44,574 nt of DNA, from IMG/VR virus record IMGVR_UViG_3300008448_000175, positions 1 through 44,574 of that record. The stretch is one strand, 5' to 3'. The position numbers were made by a program, and so were the translations under genes. Positions 27,985 to 36,053 of this stretch are shown here, in pieces. A model generated the notes under the pieces. That model made no database searches. It saw only the letters and a program-made list of their open reading frames with translations, and was not told the DNA's origin. The DNA is from a virus. How positions within the stretch are numbered: the first letter of the stretch is position 1; each line of letters begins with the position of its first letter.

Positions 27985-28841
27985 AAAAAGGATGTCTAAT
28001 ATTTGCACACAATAACAGACAAATTGATTACAGTCTGTTGGCTTTAATATCCGGCGGGCTTGCTAAAAAAAATTTAAAAGTTCCAATATCTTTAGTAACA
28101 GACAAATCAACGGTTGATTGGATGCATGAGTTTGGCTCTTTACCAAAAGCCAAAGAAATATTTGAAAACATAATTATTGTAGACAGACCAGTGACAAATA
28201 ATACAAGAAAATTAAGTGACGGCATGGAATCGTCAACAGTACCGTTTATTAATTCAAATAGACATTCTGTTTGGGAATTAACTCCTTATGATCGAACACT
28301 GTTGCTAGACAGCGATTTTTTAATATTTTCTGACAATTTAGGTCAGTATTGGGATGTTGATGAATCTTTATTAATTTCACATTCCATGAACGATATAAAA
28401 GGAGACAGGGTAGGTGAATTAGACAAAAATGTTTCAGAAACTGGTATCCATATGTATTGGGCCACTACAGTAATGTTTACAAAAAATTCAGAAACAAAAT
28501 TATTTTTTGATTTGGTTGACCACATAAAAATCAATTACAAATACTACTCAGATCTTTATAGATTCAATCCCTTGCAGTTTAGAAACGATATTGCATTTTC
28601 AGTAGCTAAACACATTCTAAATGGTTACAGAGAAACAGATAACATATGTTTGCCGCCAATTAATACTGTAATAGATAAAGATATTTTGTGCGACGTAAGT
28701 AATGATAAATTAACTTTTTTAATTAACGATTTATTAAATCAAGAAAAATATATAGCAGCAGCTTCAAAGAATAGAGATATTCATATTATGAATAAACAAA
28801 GCATTATTAGAAACAGCAAAAAACTTTTGGAGTTACTATGA
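27981..28841 (+). CDS. GT-A-type glycosyltransferase-like protein (DSD motif)
   Basis: The 286-residue protein starts with a Rossmann-like strand (GCLIFAHNN) followed by a donor-binding style region (VPISLVTDKSTVDWM). The sequence DRTLLLDSDFLIF places a DxD motif at D110 and D112, the divalent metal and nucleotide-sugar site of GT-A enzymes. The layout resembles family GT8-like proteins of marine phages. The C-terminal half is helical with many Asn and Lys. It overlaps both neighbours as ATGA, so translation is coupled. Donor and acceptor cannot be read from the sequence. Confidence 0.65.
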   Translation: MKKGCLIFAHNNRQIDYSLLALISGGLAKKNLKVPISLVTDKSTVDWMHEFGSLPKAKEIFENIIIVDRPVTNNTRKLSDGMESSTVPFINSNRHSVWELTPYDRTLLLDSDFLIFSDNLGQYWDVDESLLISHSMNDIKGDRVGELDKNVSETGIHMYWATTVMFTKNSETKLFFDLVDHIKINYKYYSDLYRFNPLQFRNDIAFSVAKHILNGYRETDNICLPPINTVIDKDILCDVSNDKLTFLINDLLNQEKYIAAASKNRDIHIMNKQSIIRNSKKLLELL

Positions 28842-29677
28842 ACTTTGGTTATCTAATAATAGTATCTTCAAACAACAATATAGACTATTTAAAATTAGCG
28901 TATGCATTGGCTCTCAGCATTAAAAATACTCAAAGAGATGGATATGGCCATGTTGCATTAATAATTGACGACACAAAAAAAATTAAAGATTTAAAAAGCC
29001 CATGGGTTTTTGATCATGTAATTGAATGGAATAAAGAAACGTTTTGGGACGGAAGATCGTGGATGAACAAATTATCTCCCTTTGAATATACAGTTTGTCT
29101 AGATGCGGATATGTTGTTCACTAGAGATTACAGTCATTGGATAGATTATTTTATAGAAAATTCTGAGCTATACATTGCTCCTAACGCATATACATATCGA
29201 GGAGAACTAATTACTAACGATTTTTATAGAAGAGCGTTTACAGATAATTCGTTACCAAATTTATATAGTTTTTACACTTTTTTTAAACAAGATTCAAAAT
29301 TAGTTGAAGAGTTTTTTTCTTTAGGTAGGTGGATCATAAAAAATCCTACAGAGTTTTCTAATCTTTACCTGTCGAACAGAAAACCAAAAGTTGTTGGCAC
29401 CGACGAAGCATTCGCTCTCAGTGCTAAACTGTTAGGCATTGAAAATGAAATTAGTTATAATTTAGAATTCCCCAAAGTAGTTCATATGAAACCAATGGTG
29501 CAAAATTGGCCCTGGCCCGCCAATGAGTGGACTGATCACATAGGATTCTATCTCAACGTCGACGGACACATAAAATTAGGAAATTATCAACAGACAGACA
29601 TTATTCATTATGTTAATAAAGAACTAATAACTGACGAGGTTATTAGTATATTAGAGGAAATAGCATGGAAGAATTAA
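28838..29677 (+). CDS. GT-A-type glycosyltransferase-like protein (DAD motif)
   Basis: This 279-residue protein has the same plan as its upstream neighbour: an N-terminal strand (FGYLIIVSSNN), a YALALSIKNTQ helix, and FEYTVCLDADMLFTRD with the DxD motif at D89 and D91. Similarity outside these elements is low, so the two are diverged homologs, not a recent duplication. A conserved-looking VVHMKPMVQNWPWP segment near residue 210 may form the acceptor side. There is no transmembrane segment, so it should be cytoplasmic. It overlaps the upstream gene as ATGA and the next gene by 13 bases. Confidence 0.65.
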   Translation: MNFGYLIIVSSNNNIDYLKLAYALALSIKNTQRDGYGHVALIIDDTKKIKDLKSPWVFDHVIEWNKETFWDGRSWMNKLSPFEYTVCLDADMLFTRDYSHWIDYFIENSELYIAPNAYTYRGELITNDFYRRAFTDNSLPNLYSFYTFFKQDSKLVEEFFSLGRWIIKNPTEFSNLYLSNRKPKVVGTDEAFALSAKLLGIENEISYNLEFPKVVHMKPMVQNWPWPANEWTDHIGFYLNVDGHIKLGNYQQTDIIHYVNKELITDEVISILEEIAWKN

Positions 29678-30255
29678 TGGATTTTGACGAATGGATCAAA
29701 ATCGCCAACGCTACCAAAATACAATACTGGGCAAAATATGATCCCGACAACGGAAAAGTTCTTGGAATATATCCAGGATCATCTGCAGATACAATAAAAA
29801 ATAAGATAGAAATTGATCAAGAGACTGCAGAATCAATAAATGACGGAACAACTTCTATTTTTAATTGCCACGTAGATTTAGAATCCGGCAATTTAGAAAT
29901 TATAGAAATTAAATCATTGACAAGTATTGACGATGTACTACACAGAGTGGTAGATTCGAAATGGTCTGACACTACTGATGCAGATATCTACATAACACAT
30001 AATAACAGTACTATTTCTATAATTTTAAATGAAAAGTATAGAAAAGGAAAACGCATTTTTTGGAACGGAGAAACTGAAATGAATTTTTTTATTACAGATT
30101 ACAATGATCCAAATGTTTTGCATAACATGTTTACAGTAAAACTCAGTAAATTAATTGAAGAAAATTTTTCAATAAAAATTGATTCCCCAAAAAAATTTAG
30201 TGTTTATTCTAGACGACTTTTTAAAAAATATATTTTTATAAATGAAAACAATTGA
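29665..30255 (+). CDS. Unknown protein within the glycosyltransferase operon
   Basis: The 196-residue protein is not one I recognise. The N-terminal half is acidic (FDEWIKIANATKIQYWAKYD, then DPDNGKVLGIYPG) and may be a small beta domain of fibre-associated type; the C-terminal half is basic and Phe/Asn rich. The ATG at 29665 has a GAGGAA ribosome site at good spacing and lies inside the end of the previous gene; the in-frame ATG at 29677 would give a TAATG junction but has a poorer site. The 14-base overlap with the next gene supports a single transcript. No catalytic motif is visible. Confidence 0.6.
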   Translation: MEELMDFDEWIKIANATKIQYWAKYDPDNGKVLGIYPGSSADTIKNKIEIDQETAESINDGTTSIFNCHVDLESGNLEIIEIKSLTSIDDVLHRVVDSKWSDTTDADIYITHNNSTISIILNEKYRKGKRIFWNGETEMNFFITDYNDPNVLHNMFTVKLSKLIEENFSIKIDSPKKFSVYSRRLFKKYIFINENN

Positions 30256-31144
30256 ACTTGACATAGTTTTTTTAAGCTACGACGAACCCAATGCAGATCT
30301 TCACTATGCAGATCTATGTTCTAAGGTGCCTTGGGCCAAACGTGTACACGGCGTAAAAGGATCGGACGCAGCACATAAACAGGCCGCAGAACTGTCGGAA
30401 ACAGATTGGGTGGTTACTGTGGATGCTGACAACATTGTAGATTCTAAATTTTTTAACGTTGAGATAGATACCATTGATCCAAAAATTCAGGTATACAGCT
30501 GGCTAGGAAGAAACAGATTAAATGGTTTGCTCTATGGTAACGGTGGATTAAAAATTTGGCGGAAAGATTTCATTCTCAACATGAAAACTCACGAAGCCAG
30601 CGACAGTGAACGAGCCCAGGTTGATTTTTGTTGGGAAGATGGATATCGTCAATTTAAAGAATGCTATAGTGAAACTGTAATTACAGGATCACCGTTCCAG
30701 GCATGGCGAGCAGGATTTCGTGAGGGCGTGAAAATGACTTTACTAGATGGAATAAAAGTTCCTCCTATGGAAATCAAGGAACGTGTGTGGTGGCATAATA
30801 TACATAGACTGCGCATGTGGTCAACTGTGGGAGCACATGAAGAAAATGGTATATATGCCGTATACGGTGCTAGACTCGGCACTTGGTTGGCAAATTGCAC
30901 TCAATGGAATTATATTGATGTTAGAGATTTTGAAATATTAAAAGATATATATCATGATTATGCAAAGCCTTATGAAGATGATAACAATCAAGGTCTAATT
31001 GAAGAAATAAAATCTTTAGGTGACAAAATAAGTACGCAATTAGGATTACATTGGCCTTGGCTAGATGCTGATCAAAGCAAATATACGTTGGATCTTTATA
31101 TAGAAACAATGAATTTATCTAATACCTATTTAAAAAATGTATGA
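30242..31144 (+). CDS. Glycosyltransferase-like protein of the marine-phage GVKG...AH family
   Basis: The 300-residue protein begins LDIVFLSYDEPNADLHYADL and then VHGVKGSDAAHKQAA and WVVTVDADNIVDS, with a DxD-like motif at D61 and D63. This is a family 2-like GT-A layout that I recall as common in marine phages. Later blocks (RNRLNGLLYGNGGLKIW, PFQAWRAGFREGVKM) are shared with the following gene, so the two are paralogs. There is no signal or membrane segment. It starts inside the end of the previous gene without an obvious ribosome site and overlaps the next gene by eight bases. Confidence 0.65.
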   Translation: MKTIELDIVFLSYDEPNADLHYADLCSKVPWAKRVHGVKGSDAAHKQAAELSETDWVVTVDADNIVDSKFFNVEIDTIDPKIQVYSWLGRNRLNGLLYGNGGLKIWRKDFILNMKTHEASDSERAQVDFCWEDGYRQFKECYSETVITGSPFQAWRAGFREGVKMTLLDGIKVPPMEIKERVWWHNIHRLRMWSTVGAHEENGIYAVYGARLGTWLANCTQWNYIDVRDFEILKDIYHDYAKPYEDDNNQGLIEEIKSLGDKISTQLGLHWPWLDADQSKYTLDLYIETMNLSNTYLKNV

Positions 31145-32495
31145 TATTTTTCTTGTAAGCAAATCTGTAGTATGCAACAACCAATGGCAAACTTTTAAAA
31201 AAAGATATCCACGATCACAAAAAATAGATAATGTAACATCTTTTGATCAAATAAAATCAAAAGCATTTACCAAGTTTTTTTGGATAATTTGGGAAGATTT
31301 ATTAGTTGATGAATCTTTTGATTTTTCTTATAAAGTGCCTGAATGGGATAACGATTACATTCACGTATTTAAAAACGGTGAATTCTTTGACGGAGTTTGT
31401 TTAATTTCTAAAACAGCTAATATTAGCCAACGAGAATTTGAAAACAGATTTGTTGTTAACGGAAAAAAAGAAATAGATATTGTAGCATCGCATCCTAAAC
31501 CATATGATATATTTTATATAGACACGTATGATGAATATTTAAATGCTATAGAAACTGCAACAACTGATATGTTTTGGGTTGTCTGGAAAGAAGTTGTTGT
31601 AAATTCTAAATTTAAATTTGATTTTAAAGTTCCTAAGTATGAACAGCATATTCCTCACGTATTTAAAAACGGAAAGTTCTTTGACGGTATCTGTATTTTT
31701 CCAAGAACAGTCAAGGTCACACAACGAGAATTTGAAAATAGATTCTATGTAGAAAAAAAAGAAATAGATATAGTTGCGTCAATTCCTCGAATATTTGATA
31801 TATTTTTTATTTCTTATAATGAATCCAATGCAGATGAAAATTATAAAACATTGTTAACAAGAGTTTCGTCTGCTAAAAGAATACACGGTGTAAAAGGAAT
31901 ACATCAGGCACATTTACAAGCGGCCAAGGAATCTACATCAGAAATGTTTTGGATAGTCGATGGAGATGCACAAGTATTAGAAAATTTCGAATTTACAATG
32001 CCGCAAATTCCCTATTACAATCTGCAAGAAAGAAATCACTTTAACGAAACTGTACATGTATGGAAAAGTCAAAATCCTATTAACGGATTAACTTATGGGT
32101 ACGGTGGTGTAAAGCTATTTCCTAAAAAACTAACACTGAACATGGATCTAACAACACCAGACATGACAACTTCTATAAGTAACAACTTTAAAGTTATACC
32201 TACGGTTAGTAATATCACACAGTTTAATACAGATCCTTTTACTACGTGGAGAAGTGCATTTAGAGAATGCGTAAAATTATCTAGCAATGTAATTGATAGA
32301 TATTATGATAAGGAAACTGATCATAGATTACAAATTTGGTGCACAGAAGGAATAGAAAACAAATACGGTGAGTATGCCATAGACGGTGCAATAGAAGGGA
32401 AAAAATACGGAGAAAACAATATAGGAAATTTACAGGCATTGGCTAAAATTAACGATTTTGATTGGCTTAAGGATAAATTTGAAAATGGCAGATAA
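31137..32495 (+). CDS. Glycosyltransferase-like protein with two degenerate N-terminal units
   Basis: The 452-residue protein has three units, each opening with [YF]DIF[LYF]I: residues 2, 123 and 220. Unit 3 is intact: YNESNADENYKTL, IHGVKGIHQAHLQAAK, WIVDGDAQV (DxD at D275 and D277), PINGLTYGYGGVKLF and FTTWRSAFRECVKLSS, matching the upstream paralog. Units 1 and 2 lack the DxD; the equivalent stretches read WIIWEDLLVD and WVVWKEVVVN. Both then share HVFKNGxFFDG and QREFENRF. They look like duplicated, non-catalytic copies that could bind a glycan or another subunit. It overlaps both neighbours. Confidence 0.65.
   Translation: MYDIFLVSKSVVCNNQWQTFKKRYPRSQKIDNVTSFDQIKSKAFTKFFWIIWEDLLVDESFDFSYKVPEWDNDYIHVFKNGEFFDGVCLISKTANISQREFENRFVVNGKKEIDIVASHPKPYDIFYIDTYDEYLNAIETATTDMFWVVWKEVVVNSKFKFDFKVPKYEQHIPHVFKNGKFFDGICIFPRTVKVTQREFENRFYVEKKEIDIVASIPRIFDIFFISYNESNADENYKTLLTRVSSAKRIHGVKGIHQAHLQAAKESTSEMFWIVDGDAQVLENFEFTMPQIPYYNLQERNHFNETVHVWKSQNPINGLTYGYGGVKLFPKKLTLNMDLTTPDMTTSISNNFKVIPTVSNITQFNTDPFTTWRSAFRECVKLSSNVIDRYYDKETDHRLQIWCTEGIENKYGEYAIDGAIEGKKYGENNIGNLQALAKINDFDWLKDKFENGR
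31278..31780 (+). repeat. Tandem duplication encoding two degenerate units
   Basis: Two copies of a roughly 294-base unit lie in tandem inside the gene at 31137. The best conserved parts are CACGTATTTAAAAACGG at 31362 and again at 31656, followed in each by TTCTTTGACGG. The proteins from each copy share FWxxW, HVFKNG, FFDG, QREFENRF and EIDIVAS. Conservation at DNA level over these parts suggests a fairly recent duplication. Confidence 0.65.
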
Positions 32496-33900
32496 TAATA
32501 TCAAAGGCGACGAAGTAAAAATTATAAATGGAAAATTTGAATCTGTCTATATGCACAAATCAGAACACATGTTGTCTGAATTAAACAAAGTTAGTCCAAG
32601 TTTTTGTCTAGCCAAATGGTATAATGTAAGCATACACATTCCTACAGGTCAAACTCATAGTTGTTATCATCCAAAAAGCCACCACGTTCCTATAGAAGAA
32701 ATCAAAATTGACGTAGGTGCATTACACAATACAAAATATAAAAAAGAACAGCGCAAAAAAATGCTAGAAGGTACTAGGCCTTCAGAATGCAATTTTTGTT
32801 GGGAAATAGAAGATAGCGGAAATAATCTCAGTGATAGGCCCTACCGCAGTTTAGATAGCTGGCGTCCAGGATTAATTAGAGAAGCAATAGCACTTGGGCA
32901 TCAAGGAAATCCTAAACCTAGGTATGTTGAAGTCAATTTTAATCAAGCCTGTAATTTTAGATGTACTTATTGTAGTCCTCATCTTAGTACAGCTTGGCAA
33001 CAAGATATTGAAAGAAATGGTCCGTATAAATTAACAGACAGAACTCACAATGATTTGACGTGGATGAAAGATAAATCCATGCCAAATAACAGTCCTGATA
33101 ATCCTTACTTACTGGCGTTTTGGAAATGGTTGCCTACAATTTATCCAACATTACAAACATTCCGTATGACAGGCGGAGAACCGTTAATGGACAAGAACAC
33201 GTTTCACATGTTTGATTATGTTAAGAATAATCCTAAAAAAGATTTGCATCTAAGCATAACCAGTAATTGTTGTCCGCCCGGAGATCAATGGAATAAGTTT
33301 ATAAATGAATTAGATGGTGTTTCTTCTGCTATTGACCATTTCATGTTATTCTGTAGTTTAGACAGCTGGGGTCCTCAAGCAGAATATATTAGAGACGGAT
33401 TACACTTTGAAACTCTTAATAAAAACATTAGAGAATATTTAATCAAGGGAAAAAAGCACAGTTTGACATTTATTGTAACATTTAATGTTTTAAGTTTTTC
33501 AGGCTGGTTAGAGTATGTAAAAAATATCCACGCACTAAGAAACGAGTTCAATGTAGATAGACAATTAATATGGTTTGATATTCCACAGTTATCAAGTCCT
33601 AATTGGATGGATCCTAGGATGGCCAAAGACATGATCACTGTGCTTGAAGACTCTATTTGGTTCATGCAACAGAATAAAGAAACTGAAAGCAATAGATTTA
33701 AAGGTTTCAAAGATTACGAAATTAGTAAAGTACAACGGTTAATTGATTGGATTACGCTAACTCCGTTTGATGACAAAATAGCTATTAAAAACTTTTATCT
33801 TTATTTTTTAGAACACGATCGAAGAAGAGGAACTGATTTTCAAAAAACTTTTCCTGAATTAAATAATCTGTGGATTCAAAGCAAGGGACAAAATGAATAG
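32485..33900 (+). CDS. Radical SAM enzyme with N-terminal four-Cys (twitch-like) domain, copy 1
   Basis: From ATG 32485 the protein has 471 residues. The radical SAM motif CNFRCTYC gives C156, C160 and C163 for the catalytic 4Fe-4S cluster, followed by RMTGGEPLMD (the GGEP SAM-binding strand). Ahead of the core is a second cysteine set, C41, C60, C102 and C105 (SFCLAKW, HSCYHP, ECNFCW), which probably binds an auxiliary Fe-S cluster. This matches radical SAM proteins with an N-terminal, not C-terminal, twitch domain. A TTG at 32458 would add nine residues, but AAGGA sits about ten bases before the ATG. The substrate is unknown; peptide or sugar modification are options. It overlaps the glycosyltransferase by 11 bases. 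Confidence 0.8.
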   Translation: MADNNIKGDEVKIINGKFESVYMHKSEHMLSELNKVSPSFCLAKWYNVSIHIPTGQTHSCYHPKSHHVPIEEIKIDVGALHNTKYKKEQRKKMLEGTRPSECNFCWEIEDSGNNLSDRPYRSLDSWRPGLIREAIALGHQGNPKPRYVEVNFNQACNFRCTYCSPHLSTAWQQDIERNGPYKLTDRTHNDLTWMKDKSMPNNSPDNPYLLAFWKWLPTIYPTLQTFRMTGGEPLMDKNTFHMFDYVKNNPKKDLHLSITSNCCPPGDQWNKFINELDGVSSAIDHFMLFCSLDSWGPQAEYIRDGLHFETLNKNIREYLIKGKKHSLTFIVTFNVLSFSGWLEYVKNIHALRNEFNVDRQLIWFDIPQLSSPNWMDPRMAKDMITVLEDSIWFMQQNKETESNRFKGFKDYEISKVQRLIDWITLTPFDDKIAIKNFYLYFLEHDRRRGTDFQKTFPELNNLWIQSKGQNE

Positions 33901-35257
33901 AATACAATTTGTAAAAGATGTTAGAGATAGATTAAATGCAGTGAGTCCTAGCTTTTGTACAATGAAGTGGTTACACCAAACGCTTTATCTTCATACGGGA
34001 GATAACCACAGTTGCTATCATCCTCGTCCACATCACATTGGTCTAGATGAAATCGCAGTAGATGTGTCGGCATTACACAATACCAAGTGGAAAAAAGAAC
34101 AACGTAAAAAAATGTTAGAGGGTGAGCGTCCTCAGGAATGTTACTACTGTTGGAATATTGAAGATCTAGACGGCGATCATATCAGTGACAGAATGTTACA
34201 TAGTTCAAGTACATTTAGCGAACCTATAATTGAAAAAATAGCAGAACTTCCTTGGGACGCTCCAATCAATCCTAGATATCTCGAAATTAGTTTTGGTAAT
34301 GGTTGCAATTATCGTTGCGGATATTGTGGCCCCCAAGCCAGTTCGATGTGGATGGAAGAAATTAAAAAGCACGGAAATTATGATTTAACCTATAATCAAT
34401 ACGGTATTGAGTTTCTAAAAACAGGAACATACTATGCACCTAAGGAAGAAAATCCTTATATTGAAGCGTTTTGGAAATGGTGGCCTAGTTTAAAAAATGA
34501 TTTGCATACTTTAAGAATTACTGGCGGAGAACCTCTAATGAATCCAGGAGCTATGCAGTTTTTTAAACTATTAGAAAATGAACCGGCACCTAACCTAGAA
34601 GTAAGTATTAACAGTAACTTAGGTGTAACATTTGAAAAAGTCGATAGTTTGTACACTAGAGTTAACAGCTTGATAACTCAAAAAAAGATTAAATCTTTTA
34701 GTTTGTTTACCAGTATAGATTCGTGGGGACCACAAGCAGAGTACATGCGTACAGGGTTACGGTGCGATCACTGGGAAAGAAACATGACGCAGGCCATCGA
34801 ACAGCTAGGAATATCAGTTAATTTCATGATTACATTTAATGTACTATGCGTAACTAATTTCCGATCTCTCTTAGAGAAATGCATTGAGTGGCGAAAGAAA
34901 TATGGAAAACAAGCAATCAGTTTAGACATGCCATATTTGAAAGAACCGCCTCACTGGATGATTAACATATTAACAGATGATTTCTTGCAGTGCATGGATT
35001 CTAATCTTGAATTTATTAAAGATAATCAAGATTACTTTACAGGAATTGAATACGAAAAGTTTAAAAGAGTTACGGATTACATGCGAGAGAATCCGGTAAG
35101 CAAAGAAAAGATTCGTCAAGGCCGCCGAGATTTTTATTCGTTTTTTACAGAAAATGATCGTAGATTAGGAACTAATCTCTTAGAAGTGTTTCCCGAATAT
35201 ACTGATTTTTATAATTTGTGTAAAACTATATATGATGAAACAAAAATTAATAATTGA
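33893..35257 (+). CDS. Radical SAM enzyme with N-terminal four-Cys (twitch-like) domain, copy 2
   Basis: This 454-residue paralog of the upstream enzyme keeps every key element: C22, C41, C83 and C86 with exactly the same spacing (x18, x41, x2), the core CNYRCGYC at C138, C142 and C145, RITGGEPLMN, and SIDSWGPQAEYMRTGL. Conserved HNTKxKKEQRKKMLEG links the auxiliary cysteines in both copies. Divergence between copies is large in the C-terminal third, which suggests two different substrates or two steps on one substrate. The ATG overlaps the upstream stop (ATGAATAG) with an AAGGGA ribosome site. The product should be cytoplasmic and oxygen-sensitive. Confidence 0.8.
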   Translation: MNRIQFVKDVRDRLNAVSPSFCTMKWLHQTLYLHTGDNHSCYHPRPHHIGLDEIAVDVSALHNTKWKKEQRKKMLEGERPQECYYCWNIEDLDGDHISDRMLHSSSTFSEPIIEKIAELPWDAPINPRYLEISFGNGCNYRCGYCGPQASSMWMEEIKKHGNYDLTYNQYGIEFLKTGTYYAPKEENPYIEAFWKWWPSLKNDLHTLRITGGEPLMNPGAMQFFKLLENEPAPNLEVSINSNLGVTFEKVDSLYTRVNSLITQKKIKSFSLFTSIDSWGPQAEYMRTGLRCDHWERNMTQAIEQLGISVNFMITFNVLCVTNFRSLLEKCIEWRKKYGKQAISLDMPYLKEPPHWMINILTDDFLQCMDSNLEFIKDNQDYFTGIEYEKFKRVTDYMRENPVSKEKIRQGRRDFYSFFTENDRRLGTNLLEVFPEYTDFYNLCKTIYDETKINN

Positions 35258-36053
35258 ATTTGATAATTCTATTCAATTAGAATGGAATATAAAACGTCAA
35301 CCTCTTGCACAAAAATGGGCAGCACTGGTACAGGAAATGATTACCAAAGAATTACCCACCAAGGTAATGAATTTCCATTTTATGTCAAACCCCAAACAGT
35401 ACTATTATGAGTTAACCAGAGATTCTATAAATTTATTAAAAGAAAAAATAAATTTAATTCCTAATTTTCCTACAATAGACTCTATAAATTTACAGGATTT
35501 AAACAGCCTACATGATTGGTTTGCAAATGCACAAGATATAACCCATGTTTTGCATACTTTACATATGTCATTACACAGCTTAGAATCGGAAATATCGAAT
35601 CAACATGTACAAAAATTTCCTAACACTCATGTTGCATGGAATACTTCTTACGGTAAAACATTTGAAGACAGAGAACATCTTTTGTTCGACAAAAGTAGAA
35701 ATTTTGGCGATATATTTCTAACCTATCATCATATAGGAAAAGATCCATATGCTATATGGAGTAGCAACGATATTTTATCTGACGACGTATTTGTTGAGTA
35801 TACGCAATATTCTGCAGATTTTGTAATATGGTTTGGTAAAAACACTAGATCTGAACCTTCAGAAGAATTTTGGAGCTGGTTTGATAGCAATTATGAATGG
35901 TTTAAACAAAGAACAAATTGGAAAAAAAGAGATATCAGGGCCGGAAATTCTAGATACATCGCGGCAACATTAAATACCACAGATTTATCTCCAACAAAAA
36001 TTAAAAACATTTTAAAAACAGAATCTAAAATTACAAATATACATATTGAATAA
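35232..36053 (+). CDS. Unknown protein coupled to the radical SAM pair
   Basis: The 273-residue protein is not in a family I can name. It is rich in aromatic residues and His (QKWAALVQEM, LHTLHMSLHSLESE, FGDIFLTYHHIGKDP, EEFWSWFDSNYEWF) and contains no cysteine. It has no membrane segment or signal. It starts 26 bases inside the second radical SAM gene and ends in a TAATG junction with the SGNH gene, so it is tightly bound to that pathway. It could be a partner or substrate-recognition protein for the radical SAM enzymes; that is inference from position only. Confidence 0.6.
   Translation: MMKQKLIIEFDNSIQLEWNIKRQPLAQKWAALVQEMITKELPTKVMNFHFMSNPKQYYYELTRDSINLLKEKINLIPNFPTIDSINLQDLNSLHDWFANAQDITHVLHTLHMSLHSLESEISNQHVQKFPNTHVAWNTSYGKTFEDREHLLFDKSRNFGDIFLTYHHIGKDPYAIWSSNDILSDDVFVEYTQYSADFVIWFGKNTRSEPSEEFWSWFDSNYEWFKQRTNWKKRDIRAGNSRYIAATLNTTDLSPTKIKNILKTESKITNIHIE

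Noticed and set aside
32458-32484. TTG start extending the first radical SAM gene by nine residues
   Set aside because: The ATG at 32485 has an AAGGA site about ten bases before it; the extension reads like the overlapped upstream gene.
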